A DNA stretch of 64,000 nt, taken from assembly GCA_028641055.1 (NCBI GenBank), contig CM054060.1:163220696-163284695 (forward strand), read 5' to 3'. This document shows, in pieces, positions 34,892 through 47,575 of this stretch (positions are counted from its first letter, which is position 1; each line of letters starts with the position of its first letter). The DNA comes from Alopecurus myosuroides. Its lineage: Eukaryota > Streptophyta > Magnoliopsida > Poales > Poaceae. The notes beneath the pieces were generated by a model. The model was given only the letters and a program-made list of their open reading frames with translations, was not told the origin of the DNA and did not search any database. The translations under genes and the position numbers were made by a program.

Positions 34892-37579
34892 ATGAAGAAC
34901 CTCGTCGTCGGCGAGATCTACACCAACCCCGAAGGAGAGAAGATGGTAGACGGTTTTGGCTGGGGACCAGAGTCGGATCTGCTCGAATCCGGATCTGTCG
35001 TGACAATCGGCCGGATCAACGTCTTCATTGGCATGGTACGTACGTCCGGTTTAGCTCCTGATGATTTTGGATTTGATTCTGTGTCAGGGGAGGCCACCTG
35101 CGTTCAGTCCGATGGGGAGGAATCGGTCGGGACGATAGATCCGACAGAAGAGCCCACCACGAAGAGGGAACAGCCGGAGGAGCCGGCATGGACACCGCGT
35201 GGCCGGGTTATGAGAGAAGATGACACCGAGTCCATCTTGCACCTGCTGGAGGACCGGTACGAGGAAGACAGCGATGATGAGGAAGAATACGAATCTGCGC
35301 CAAGCATTGTGCGCCAGGTCGCGGTTTACACGGCCCCCGCAACCAATCTTAATCAGGGGAACGTGACCGCGGCCGCTGTCGGAACAGCACAAGCATTGGC
35401 CCAGCAGCAAAATCCGGTTGACGGAAACCCGGTTTTAACCCGGGTCGACAGAGAATCGGCATCAGTTACCAGCCATGCGGCGGATAGCGAGTTGCAGGCA
35501 AACATGTTCGGATATCTGGCAAACCGGACACCAGGGGCGGGTCCTTCAAATCCGCAACACCCGGCCCTGTTCAACAACAACCTGATCCTGGATCCCACCG
35601 TTCTAGCCACAGTCATCACCCCGGAAAACGCGGCGGAACGTGTTAGGGATCTAGATGTAGCCCGTCGTGCATTGGAACAACAGAGAAGACAAGTAGAAGC
35701 AGAAAAACAAGGGGTAGCTGCGCGCCAGCGCGATCTAGATGCATTGGAGAACCGGCTCCGAGAAGAGACAACCAGGGTGCGTCAAAGACACCAGACCAGA
35801 TTATCGGCAACGGGTGGAGTTATAAACCCGACCATACTATTTATCACACCACAGGACCAGCCGATTCCAGCGGCAAACCAAGGAACTGTACATCAACCCG
35901 CAACTGGAGGAGCACAACCGGTAAACACGCAGGCCGGGTTACCCATATTACAGACTGGAGTTACTACCGGCAATACATTACCACCACCACCACCATCGCG
36001 GTTTCGCACGCCAGCAGGTCATTACAACAATCCCATGGATAATGTGTATGTTGCAACGTTAGCATTGAATCAAATCCCCGTAAGAGAGTCACCCCATGCG
36101 GAGCAGACCCGACGGGCGATCGATTTATTGCATACGGCAGTGGCACAGCAACTTAATTACCCGGACAACAGAAGTGGAATGCATGGGACACCGTATATCA
36201 GCCAGCAACGAGCCAATACCGGCAATATTCAGACAAGCTCAGCGCGACGGAGGGCAGAGCAGCAGCAAATGCCGCCTCCTCCCCGCGTTCAAGCAGTACC
36301 AGCGGCATCAGCAACGCAAGCTATTGTGGATAGTTCCAGAGCGAGGAGAGCCGCGGCCGGGTCTGCGGTGCATGGACCAGCAGCAGTGCCGCGTCCAGCC
36401 GCACCCCCCGCAGGATCACACGTTTCCTGAGTGAGGTCGGTTCCGACTAATCTCGCTGGGCCTAAGTGTCTGTCGGATAACATCAGAGCTGAGCCTTACC
36501 CGGATAAATTCAAGGAACCGGGTAAAGTAGTGAATTATGAGCCGACTATGGATCCGGAAACATGGTTGAGCAGCTATGAGATGGCAATGTCAATTCGCAA
36601 CGCAACTGAAATTCTTCAAGCCAAGTTCATGTACTTAATGATGTCAGAAGGAGCAGCAAAGTTATGGTTCAATAATCTACCAGAGGGATCCATCAAGTCA
36701 TGGGAGGAGTTGAAAACTGCGTTTATCAAGCACTTTCATGGGACGTGCAGAAAGCTATTTACTATTGATGACCTAGAGCGGTGTGTCCAGAAGAAGGGAG
36801 AATCGGCGCGCAGTTGGGTGCGCCGAGTCATGGAGATACTTCACTCATCTACAGATATTCAGCCCAAGGATGCGTTACAAGCGATGGCAAAGACGTGCAA
36901 GTACATACCTTTAGTGCAAAAGTTAACTCGCATGAAATCTAGTCGAAATGCTTCAGAGGTTATGATGGGAGAGCTAATGAATGCATGCAACAAGCACGCT
37001 GCAACAGATACTACAGAAGAGGATGTTGATGACAAGAAAGCAAAAGCAAACACAAGCAACAATGGAAGAACCGGCAATGGATCAACGTCAGGTAACAATG
37101 GAGGTAACAATGGGAACAACCAGAATAAGCGCCTGTTTGAGGGAAGCTCCGAGTTTGTCGCTAGCACAGAAGCCGGGTCTTCGAGACCCAGGGCGGAAGG
37201 AAACTTCAATGGAGGAAACCAGAACGGAGGAAATTATCAAGGACCGCCAAGGCCGGGTAACAATTGGGATATCTTCAGGATGGCGTGCCCAAAGCACAGC
37301 AGAAACGGTAGGCCGGCTAACCATTCATTAGAGCAATGTGCGGACCTACAGAGATGGAAGAACGAAGAAATAAACAAGGCTATGCGAGGTGCAGGTCGGG
37401 GAGGAGGACCGGGTCCGGGTGGAAACCCGGGCCACGGCCCACCCCCAGCCGGCAACCCGGCAGGCGGAAATCCGGGTAATAACCAGGGGGAGCTGGAGGT
37501 TTCCAGGCCAACCCCAAGCAGTTGGGACAATATCACGTACATACTACAGGAATTTCCAACAAGGATAAAAAGATACTGA
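34892..37579 (+). pseudogene. gag: Gag of B3, one nonsense codon and one frameshift
   Basis: The first ATG after the primer-binding site is 34892 (frame open upstream to the LTR ATG at 34731). Collinear with the Gag of B1/B2. An in-frame TGA at 36428-36430 replaces an Arg codon (AGA in B1/B2) just before the Gag core. The frame resumes directly after it. The core (SWEELKTAFIKHFHGTC) and the C/H cluster (CPKHSRNG...HSLEQC, about 37285-37345) are intact. Around 37485-37493 one base is lost in a G-run relative to B2, shifting out of frame until the stop at 37579; the protease continues in the next frame. Confidence 0.88.
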
Positions 37580-40500
37580 AAAAGGCGGTAAACTCAGTTG
37601 CCTCGGCCGTTCCAAGATACCTGAGATGGTCAGAGCAGGACGTAACATGGAGCAGAAGGGATCACCCGGAAAGGATAGAACACCCGGGAGTCTTAGCATT
37701 GGTGGTTGCGCCGCAGGTTAATGGTTATGAGTTGAAAAAGGTCTTAATGGATGGCGGTAGTAGCATCAATATCTTATACTGGGAAACCTTTCTACGCATG
37801 GGTCTCAAGGAGTCCCAGCTACAGAAAAGTTCGACAGTTTTTCACGGGATAGTACCGGGTCACTCAGCGTGCCCCGAGGGAAAAATCACACTGGAGGTAG
37901 CTTTTGGAGAATCGAAGGACAATTTACGGGTTGAGTGGCTCACTTTCGAGGTGGTCAAGTTGCGCAGCCCTTATCACGCGCTATTCGGAAGGCCGGCTTA
38001 CGCTAAGTTCATGGCCAGGCCATGTTATGTGTATCTACAGCTAAAAATCCCGGGTCCAAAGCAGACCATCACCATACATGGGAACCGGGATATAGCGGCT
38101 GAGTGCGATAAAGGAGATGCGGCAATGGCTGAACAAGCCTGCAGAAAAGAGGAACTCAAGTATTACCGGTCTCAAGTAGACCCGGATGACAGAACATCGT
38201 TAAAAAGGCCGAATATTGAAGATGAGAGGGCGAATTTCAAGGCAGCGCAGGACACCAAGATGGTGGCTTTCGTCGAGGGTGACCCCTCCAAGCAATTTGC
38301 TATAGGATCTAACTTGGACAGCGAACAGGAGAAAGCACTTGTGGAGTTCATTCGTTCGAATCAGGATGTGTTCGCCTGGACGCCCAGCGACATGCCGGGT
38401 ATCCCTACAGAGCTGGCAGAGCACAGTTTGCACGTTGATCCCAAGTCCAGGCCTGTGAAGCAGGGCCTGAGAAAAATGAATGAAGAAAGAAGGAAGGCTA
38501 TAAGAGAAGATATCGCACGGCTGCTTACAGCCGGCTTTATCATGGAAGTATTTCACCCGGACTGGTAAGCAAACCCGGTTCTCGTGATGAAAAAGACCAA
38601 TGAGTGGAGAATGTGCATCGATTATACAAGTCTCAACAAGCATTCCCCAAAGGATCCGTTTGCACTACCAAGGATAGATCAGATCATAGACGCAGTAGCT
38701 GGAAGTGACCTATTATGTTTCCTGGACGCATATTCCGGGTATCATCAGATCAAGCTCAAGAAGGAAGATTGGGAGAAAACGTCGTTCATAACCCCTTTTG
38801 GGGCCTTCTGTTACAAGACCATGACATTTGGATTGAAGAACGCTGGCGCAACCTATCAACGGTGTATTCAGAAGTGCTTTGAGGACCAAATTGGAGGCAA
38901 CGTTCACGCATACGTGGATGATGTGGTGATCAAGACCAGGAAAGCGGAGACATTTATTGATGATCTAAAGGAAACGCTCAAGAATCTGAGAAGGTACCAG
39001 ATGAAACTTAACCCAACAAAGTGTGTCTTTGGAGTCCCAGCCGGGAAATTACTCGGCTTTATCGTTTCTGAGAGAGGAATTGAGGCAAATCCGGATAAAA
39101 TCAAAGCTATCCAAAGTCTGAAAAAGCCGGAAAATTTGAAGCATGCTCAGAAGCTCACAGGGTGCATAGCAGTGCTCAGCCGGTTTATATCCAGACTCGG
39201 AGAAAAGGCAATACCCTTATACCGGCTCTTGAAGAAATCTGATAAATTCGTATGGGATCAAGAGGCGGACGAGGCGTTCGAAGCACTAAAGAAGCAGTTA
39301 TCTGAGGCACCAGTCCTAGCAGCCCCGGGTCCTAAAGAGCCCATGCTATTATACGTTGTAGCCGGGCCCCGGGCCGTTAGCGCAGTGGTTGTTGTCGAGC
39401 GTAAGGAGGATGGGAAAGATCACCCGGTCCAGAGGCCGGTTTATTATGTCAGCAAGGTATTATCAGAGGCAAAACAGCGCTACCCACATTGGCAAAAGCT
39501 GGTTTTCGGGGTCTTCATGGCCAGCCGGAAACTGAAGCCGTATTTCCAGGAACACCCCATAACAGTGGTTAGCTCTATACCAATGTCGGACATCATCAGA
39601 AACTCGGACGCAACAGGCAGAATAGCCAAGTGGGCGATCGAGATGGGACATTACCACATCAACTATGAGCCCAGGTCAGCAATCAAATCTCAAGCTCTGG
39701 TTGATTTCATTAACGATTGGATTCACACAGGCATGCCCACCATGGCTCCAAATTCCGAGTCTTGGATAATGCACTTCGACGGTTCCAAGCAGTACGAGGG
39801 ATCAGGAGCTGGAGTGGTGCTAACATCACCCAAAGGAGACAAGTTAAGTTACGTGTTGCAGATTCATTTTGATTGTTCCAATAATGTGGCCGAGTATGAG
39901 GCCCTATTGCACGACTTAAAGGTAGCCAAGGAGATGAACATTAAGAGGATACGATGCTTTGGAGATTTTGACCTTGTGGTACAGCAGGTCTCAGGAACTT
40001 GGGATAGAAAAGATGCAACTATGGCAGCATACCGCAGAGAGGTGGACAGGGTTGCCGGATGTTTTTCCGGGTATGAGGTGGAGCACATAGACAGAAGAAA
40101 AAACGAGGCAGCAGACGCACTTGCCAGACTCGGCTCGCGCAGAGAGCCGGTTCCACCTAATGTTTTCCTGGATGAGCTATGGCGACCATCAGTTAAAACC
40201 GAGTCTGAGGAAGAACTGGCAAATCAAGACCCGGATTTGGAGCTCGTGGCCACAGTACGTGTTGTTCCCGAGTGGACAGAGCCGTTCCTGGCCTACCTAT
40301 CACGGGGCGAGTTACCACAGCAGGAGGTATTAGCAAGAGAAATTCTGAGACGAGCAAAAGGATATTCTATTATCAATGGGGAGTTGTACAAAAGAAGTGC
40401 AGCAGGGGTCTTTTTGCGCTGTGTAGCACCAGAAGAAGGCCGACAGATCCTCAAGGAGATCCATGAAGGTGATTGTGGGCATCACGCATCCACAAGATCC

Positions 40501-41553
40501 CTTGTGGCCAAAGCTTATCAACATGGTTTCTTCTGGCTCACGACCCTAGCAGACGCAGAGCGCTTGGTGGCAAGGTGTGACGGATGTCAAAGGTACGCTC
40601 GCCAAGCCCATGTGCCGGCTATGGAACTGCGGACTATCCCGCTAACTTGGCCGTTTGCGGTTTGGGGTATGGATATGGTTGGCCCCTTCCACATGTCACC
40701 TTGCAAAAAGACACATCTCTTAGTGGCTGTTGATAAGTTTACAAAGTGGGTTGAGGTCATGCCAGTCACCAATTGTGAGGCAATTACAGCAGTCAAGTTC
40801 CTGAAAAGGATTATCTATCGGTTCGGATATCCCCACAGCATAATTACCGACAATGGAACCAACATGTCCCTTGGCGAGATGGAGAAGTTTTGTGGAAACA
40901 ATGGCATCCGTTTGGACATAGCCTCAGTGGCCCACCCACAGGCTAATGGACAAGTGGAAAGAGCGAATCAGGAATTGCTTCGTGGATTAAAACCACGGTT
41001 GCGAGTCCCGTGTATCAGAGCCGCTGGTGCATGGGTAGAGGAGTTACCTTCAGTAGTTTGGGGTATCAATACCACACCTAACAGATCTACTCAGATGACA
41101 CCGTTCTTCATGGTTTATGGCGCAGAAGCGGTGTTGCCGAGTGACATTATGCATGATTCGCCTCGAGTATCGGCTTATGTTGAGGTGGAGAACGAGAAGA
41201 CCCGGCAAGACACCGTGGATATGCTAGAAGAAGAAAGGGAACAAGCTTTGGAGAGATCAGCCATATATCAGCAGGATTTGCGGAGATATCATAGCCGGCG
41301 CGTGAAAACCCGGGTCTTCCAGGAAGGAGATCTGGTTCTGCGCCTGGTGCAATCAAAGGAAGGAAAACACAAGTTATCACCGCCATGGGAAGGACCGTTC
41401 ATCATAAGCCGGAATCTGCACAATGGATCATATTACTTGATAGATACAAGGGAAGAGTTGGCTACGGTTAATGACACCGCTCATACCACTTCATCTATGC
41501 AAGAGAAAGAAAGACCATGGAACGTGGCTCAGCTGCGTCCCTACTATACTTAG
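37522..41553 (+). pseudogene. pol: Pol of B3: protease, RT, RNase H, second RNase H, integrase
   Basis: One frame with a single in-frame stop at 38566-38568 (a Leu codon by comparison with B1/B2). The protease D-G-G motif (LMDGGSSINI) is at about 37745. RT has CIDYTSLNK, FLDAYSGYHQIKL, FGLKNAGATYQRC and YVDDVVI (about 38910-38930). An RNase H region follows (39240-39650, WDQEADEAFEALK). A second RNase H-like domain at about 39770-40130 has the acidic set in HFDGSK, AEYEALL, CFGDFDLV and NEAADAL. Integrase has the H-H-C-C zinc part (HEGDCGHH...CDGCQRYA, about 40465-40600), catalytic D, D and E in GMDMVGPF, ITDNGTN and ANGQVERANQE, and a basic C-terminal region ending AQLRPYYT. Two RNase H domains are diagnostic of the Tat lineage. 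Confidence 0.93.
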
Positions 41554-42660
41554 TATAGCCTAGATTCACAAACTGGAATTGCACGATGTAACGGGCAGTA
41601 GGTTTCAGACACACTCTTTTCCTATCCAGGGTACCTAAGGGGACTGGAGGGTTTTTAATGAGGCGGCCTGCTGACCTAACTTTTCTCATATCAATAAAGA
41701 GATGGTTAAACAATATATTATTTCCTTTTCATATGTCTTCATCACTTTTTATTTCTGTTATACTTTTTATCTTTCTTCCAGGTAAGTATTGTTTACTGTT
41801 ATTTAGTACATTAGCTTCTTTAGCAGTTTGCGTATATTAAGGTCTTGGGGGCTGATTGCTTGAATAGCACAGTTACAAACTCAAAGACCCGGCCATGATG
41901 CCTATGAGTTATAAGGGCCGATTACTCGCAAACGAGTACGGCTGCAAGCTTATAACCGGACAAAGGAGCCAAACTTTCTTGACTTTTCTTACTTAAGCTC
42001 GATGTGACTCGCATTAAAGTGGCATGATTTGCTCGCATATGATCACAATCAGTCATGATGCCCAATGGGACTTGCCTGACCCTGTCTTCGTATAGATGTA
42101 GCAACATGATTATCCACGCGAAAGCCGACTTACAGTACAAGAGAGCCAAAAGGGTCATCTAAACCACAAGTTATGCAGAGTACAGGGTTAATAACCGGAA
42201 ACTCACAGTTTATTAAGCATAACTTCAAAACCTATGTGAAACGGCTCTAGGTTTTGGGCTTTAGCAAAGATAATTTGTTCTATTCGAAAGACCTAATACC
42301 CTAGACTCGGAAGTTCGGGCCTTGGGGACTGGGGATGTTGAAAAAAGAAACAAATTATCTAGCTATTAAGCTCAAAAACCCAAAAATCCGAGTCTTGGGG
42401 ACTTGGGGACTTAGAGAAAAGTCCACCTGTCAAAACCCACGAGACCCGGAAACCGAGTCTCACAAAAGGAACCATAAAGTAAGTCGGAATATCAAGAATA
42501 AATGATCTCAAAAGCAGATAGATATCAAATTCATCCAGGGGCCAGAAGGGCCACGAAAGCTATTAAGTTTCAGAATGTATTACAAACCATGATAGTAGTA
42601 TCAAAGGTGCATAGGCGCAACATCAAAAACAATTGTTTAAAAGGCCCATTGGCCGAATGA
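41554..42660 (+). other. Non-coding block between pol and antisense gene in B3
   Basis: No supported coding region. It shares with B1/B2 the GTAACGGGCAG and GGGTACCTAAGGGGACTGG stretch just after the pol stop, and the ATGATGCCCAATGGGACTTG and GGGTCATCTAAACCACAAG stretches at about 42050-42170; the latter also occur in element C. It contains the 3' ends of both the sense and antisense units. Confidence 0.65.
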
Positions 42661-42688
42661 CGTATTTGATGACGGTGGATAGCAAATA

Positions 42689-45600
42689 TCACTCGGCATC
42701 TTGGGCTGAGGCATCCATCTTCTCCTTGCCCTTGCCAGCCGGGTCCTGTCCCTTGACTTGCTCTTCAGCACTCTTGGTACCAGCAGCACCCGGATCAGCA
42801 GTAGTGCCGGCCCGTGCGGGAGGAGGGACGATTGGCGTGGAGGTAGCAGGCGCAGAATCGGCCTCAGCCTTCTTCTTCGCGGCCTCCTCTCTCAACTGGG
42901 CAGCCTCCGCCTTCCATCGGGCCAGCATATCGTATGGCTTGGGAAGATCCGACTTGATAGCCTTGTCATCAGAATTATATGCTGGAATAATGACACTAAG
43001 GTCCAAACCATCGACAATTATGCTGGCCGGGTGACGGACTTCCTTCTGGATGGCCTTGAAATTCTTCACGGAGAACTTGGACCCGTCGTGGTTAAACTCA
43101 GGAAACCCGCCTATCAGCTTGGCCGGCTCGAGTTTGGGAAAATACGCCTTAGCCAGCGCAAGACCCCGGGTTACCCCAACCCGGCAGGACGATCGTTTCC
43201 AGTGTCCAATCCACTCGGGGACGGTGGAGCAAGCGTCCAGCAGCATCTTCAGGTTGCCGTGCCCGGAACCCGGCCACCTCAGCTCCTGCAGGATCCATTT
43301 GGTTCCGGTGCACAGCTGCCGGATAGTGCTCTTGATGGTTTTCAACTTGGCAATGTCATCCTCGTCCGGGATTACTTCATCCGGACCTGCAGAAATTAGG
43401 AAAAAACAACGAGTAAGGAAATCCGACTATTTATCAGAATGAGAATCCGGATCATAATTATCAAGTTAGCAATCGTACCAGTCAAAGCACGATACGTATC
43501 GGCAATTTGAACAGAAAGCTTTGTCAGCTCATCTTCTGCTGTATGAGCCCTCCTCCTATACTTCCTCGTGATCTTCCCACTCCTCCTAGCTTCAGCTTCA
43601 GCCGACTCACGTAGAGCCGCCTCCTTCTCAACGAGCTTGGTGGCCTTCGCCAATTTTTTCTCGGATTGGGTCACGAACGCCTGAGTAGAGACACAAGGAA
43701 GGATTAGTCGGATATACTACGAAGTTCCAAGCAAATCATCAATAAATTCACTCGGAACTTGGGGACTAGATAAGGATACAGGCAATATTATTCGGATTTA
43801 CCTCATGTTTAGCTATCAAAGCTTCTAAGATATTTTCTTCATCGGCCCTCAAGGTGTGCAGGGCATCAAGCATCTGGGAGAACGTCATGTCTTCGGGCCT
43901 GACACCAGAAGAGCCGGCAGCTTGATCGCCTGGCGGGTGAACTTTCTCCGACTTTGGGGTTGAGACCCGGACTGTCTGGGTGTCCGGGTTTGGAGAACCC
44001 GACTTTGTGTCCAGGATCTCAACCTCCTCGTCCTCAGCCTCTTCAGATGGCTTCGGAGACCCGGCTTCCTGGCGAGCCGGGTCACCCAAGGGGCCTTGTT
44101 CCTGGTTGTCTTCAACATCACCGCCAGTCGCGGCGTCCATATCATCAGTCGGCCCCTCCGTCTCCCGGTTATCTGTCTCCATGTTCTCCGGGTCACTAAG
44201 TGTGACTTGAGCGCTAAGGAAAAAAGAGAGAAATAGTTAGCGATAATGGATGAAAATTATCAAGTATACAAGGATATCATATAGCAAAGACTCACCCGGT
44301 GTTCACAGCGTAATCTGGTGGGAGCTCGCTGCTGGAAGCGGATGAAGCTGTCACGGGAACCGATAGCGGAACCCGGAACTGCCCGGCCAGTGGATGGTTG
44401 GGGGAGGGGTGACGTTGAGGAGAGTTGGAAGGGTGAGGTGGAGGAGTACCGGCACGGCGGACTGGTGAGGTGGAGATGCCCGGGTTGAGGGGATCGTCAC
44501 CCGGGGAGCTCCGGGTCACCCTACGCTTGGCCGGAAGAGGGTCCTTCAAGTGTGATGAGTTGGATAATTGTTGGTTAAGTTTACGCATGTTATCAAAGGA
44601 ATAGGGTTTGGAGGACATAAAGGAGAAGGGAACCTTGGATACCACCCCTCTGGTCTTCCTCTTGTTCCCGACTGTTACTTCTTGTTCGGATTCGCTTTTA
44701 TCGGACTCGATGGCCTCCGGGTCCTCCTCGTCCTTGTCATCTTTGTCCTCCAATCCTGTGAGCCGAGTATGTATAGTCGGAAAAAGTTAGACGTGTGAGC
44801 AAAATGATGCAAGTGAAGCTGATAGAAGACCCGGATGAATACCTTCATCATTATCAGCCGGCTCTTCATCTTCTTCCGGGTCTCCGGAGGAAGGGGAGGT
44901 CTCAACGCTCCAAAAGACGTTGTCGGCCTGAGATAAAAGCATAAAAATGAGAGTTAGTGGTTGTATCAAGTCAAAGTGTGAGGATAAGCGCATAAGTATC
45001 GGGTTTTACCGCTGGAGCCGGGTTGTCCCGGGTAAACGGCGCTAACCCGGCGATGTTCTTGATCACCTCCAACTTTTCCGTCAAGAAACTCTTGATGGTC
45101 TTGTTGGTATCCCCAGCTGGATAATTTTTAGAGGAATATCGGAGCACGTCCGTGACGTGCCCCGAGTAATCGCACATCAGCTTGGTGCGGATGGAGTTGG
45201 GCTGGATCCGGAAGTCCACCCATGTCTTGACCAAGTTGAGCCCAATGAGACCTTGGGCAGAAAGGACGGCTATTTTTGAGAGGAGGGGCTGTATTGCTTC
45301 CCTATCCGACTCAGAGGGGAAAGCGTTGAAGGTGTCGGAGAGATCCAAGAGACCCTCCGAGTAACCCGGCAGTTTCCTCTCGCCGGGTGGGGAGGTATCT
45401 CGGCAGTAGAAAAAAGAAAATTGCCAATGCTTGACATGGGAATTGAGAGTGAGAGTCGGCATGGGAGAGTTCTTGCGGCGCTGGATAGAGACCCCGCCGC
45501 AAGCTAAAAGCGCCCCGTCACCGCTTTCGCGGCACGGTTTGCATTGGAAGAGTTCAATGAAAAGAGCCAGATTTGGCGGAATGCACAAATAAGACTCACA

Positions 45601-45939
45601 GAGGACAATGAAATGGGTAATGTTCAACATAGAGTTAGGCCCTATGTCGAACACCCGGAGGCCATAGTGGCGGAGGACTTCACGAAAGAAAGAGTGACCC
45701 GGGGGGCGAAACCCCCGGATCACGTGCTCGACGAAGAAAATTACCTCGTCCGGGTTAGGGGAAGGCCGGGTCTCGTCACCCGGCACCCTCCAGTGGATCT
45801 CCTTTTGAGGGGGGAGGACGCCCAACTCGGCCAGCTCCTCCAGCTTGGCCTTGGTTACCGTGGATCGCGCCCAGTTGGCGGATATTGACTGGGTCATCCT
45901 TGGCTTAGCCGACTGCTTCCCTTTGGTCTTGGGCGCCAT
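42689..45939 (-). CDS. Antisense spliced gene of B3, 8 coding exons
   Basis: Diverged homologue of the B1/B2 antisense gene, intact. Coding exons: 45939-45010, 44927-44843, 44755-44634, 44543-44450, 44347-44296, 44213-43802, 43680-43479 and 43386-42689. All junctions are GT-AG. Lengths are 930, 85, 122, 94, 52, 412, 202 and 698, against 930, 82, 122, 94, 52, 391, 202 and 668 in B1; the differences are all multiples of 3. Predicted product is 864 residues. The N-terminal region keeps FRPPGHSFFREVLRHYGLRVFDIGPNS (shown here in part as FRPPGHSFF, HYGLRVFDI) and CRESGDGALLACGG. Exon 8 is a Glu/Lys/Arg-rich coiled coil and exon 9 keeps WKRSSCRVGVTRG. The start is the ATG at 45939, in the same position as MAPKKQ in B1. 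While gag-pol of this copy carries three lesions, this gene has none that I can see. Confidence 0.82.
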
Positions 45940-46421
45940 CGGTTCAGTCTGCGAAAGCACAAGACAAAGGACACAAAGTATGAGACTCGGAAATCATGGA
46001 TTTACCGGGAATTGATAAGCAGCATGAGAATCATGAATTATCTGGGTATCGAGTATCAGTACAGAAACTATGGGGTACTTACGTATTGGCAAGCATTTGT
46101 GGAAGAAGGTTGATTGCCCATGTATCTAGTGCAGGTAAAATAACCGGAAGAAGTGGATTTTCCGGGTATCAATGACAGCCGCGGAAAATTTGGGCGAAAT
46201 GAATCTAGATTGGAAAATTTGCGGACGATTCTGCGGAGAAATTGATGATTAAAGGTGATAGGGGAGTGATGTGTGATCATCTATTAAGCTATTGGACGAG
46301 TTAGCGTGGATCTATGCGACCTAATCCGGTGCGGGGCAAGAAATGGCTCGCGGTTGACCTAGATCTAATCTAGGTCAAGTAGAGAAATTGCAAGATTGAA
46401 TCAAGGGAGCAAGAAACTTAC

Positions 46422-46660
46422 CGGAGCGGATTGAAGCAGAGCGCGACGACGGCAAATGGCGCAGTCCTGATGCCCCTTTGCGATTCCCGGCGGACAGATC
46501 GGGGGCGCGGCGGCGGAGCTTGGCGGCGGCGCGGAGCGGATCGCGGACGAACACAACCGGCGGCGGCTTTGCTCCGGCGGTGAGCTCGAAGTCTCCGTGG
46601 CGGTGTTGCGCAAGCGCGAGTGAGAGAGCGCTGGTGAGGAGGGAGAAGATGGAAGGAATG
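46422..46660 (-). other. Non-coding first exon of the B3 antisense gene
   Basis: Between the TATA box (46700-46693) and a GTAAGT donor just left of 46422 (exon ends CTCCG, as in B1/B2). The matching acceptor lies just upstream of the ATG (TTTCGCAG, about 45950). The same three signals occur in B1 (donor at 541, acceptor 1061-1062). The initiation point is approximate. Confidence 0.6.
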
Positions 46661-46692
46661 ACCATTGGGGTTAGGTTACCCCCTAGGGTACC

Positions 46693-46700
46693 TATTTATA
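46693..46700 (-). promoter_or_regulatory. TATA box of the antisense gene in B3
   Basis: TATAAATA on the minus strand, conserved in position and sequence with B1 and B2 although flanks have diverged. Confidence 0.7.
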
Positions 46701-47088
46701 GGTACAGGTGGGAAAACCTAGGCCAACGGGCGGGAACCAAAATTTTCGGGAGAAGGGATACCCGTCCGATATTTTGGGGATAGGCGTTAAGTGCCCGAGA
46801 GCAATATCCTGACAAGATAAGAAGGGAATCTCTTCCGCGATATTCGGATCAATTAACGAGCAAAGTGAGCCGGGTCTTCTGCATCCTCCTTGGAACATTG
46901 ACCCGGAAAGTTAAATATGGATTTAGAGAAAGCCGAGTTATTATATGGACCACCATTGGAGTTAGGCCTAGCTGTTTATTAAAGCAACCTAACCCGGCCT
47001 CTATGAGTTTGTGTGTTTATTATTTTTGCAGGGAATAGCGTGCGCTTCAAGGAGGATCCCATGAAGCCCAAGCTATTCTGGGGACTAC

Positions 47089-47575
47089 TGATGGAGGGAT
47101 GATAACCCGGTAGGCTAACGCCAAGGAGTAACTCGGCCCAAAGGACGCTGCGCAAGACCTGTCTTAGGATAAAGAAGCTTCTAGAAGGCCCAGGAACGAA
47201 GGCCTCGTAACCCGAATTGTGGGTTCCGGTAAGGAAGTTTAGGGTTTGTAAGCAGTGTCTGGGTAGGATTCAGAGTGCGCCTTGGAGAGTAAGCCAGGGG
47301 GTCCGGATGTTATATAAGTCGATCCCTAGGTTAGGGTTAGACAAGCTTTTAGGTGAGCGAGAACCTGATCGCCACATCGAGAGATTTTGAGTATCCATTG
47401 TAACACCAGTATCGAGCTAATATAGTTAGATCGTAGACTCGGCGACTTGATTGCCGGCTACCAGATCGCATATCACCATGGTTTCCTTCGAGCTAAACCC
47501 TCTCCCAAACACTCGAGTCGATTTGCCCCAAGACAAGTTACCCATGGTAACGTCTGCCGTGATTATCCCACGACA
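47089..47575 (+). repeat. 3' LTR of B3
   Basis: 487 bp, preceded by the CTATTCTGGGGACTAC polypurine stretch also found before the B2 3' LTR, followed by AGCGG. Confidence 0.95.

Larger units (their letters stand above)
34341..47575 (+). mobile_element. B3: near-complete Tat-lineage Ty3/gypsy element, 13235 bp
   Basis: LTRs 34341-34827 and 47089-47575, both 487 bp. Target duplication AGCGG at 34336-34340 and 47576-47580. Order: primer-binding site, gag, protease, RT, RNase H, second RNase H-like domain, integrase (ends 41553), conserved non-coding block, antisense spliced gene (45939 to 42689), polypurine tract, 3' LTR. I count 11 LTR differences in 487 bp by eye. It belongs to the same family as B1/B2 but is clearly diverged. 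Two nonsense changes and one frameshift disable gag-pol. Confidence 0.96.

Noticed and set aside
42633..43442. Long plus-strand frames opposite exon 9 of the B3 antisense gene
   Set aside because: Shadow frames of a G/C-rich coding exon; the minus-strand frame is the one conserved in B1/B2.
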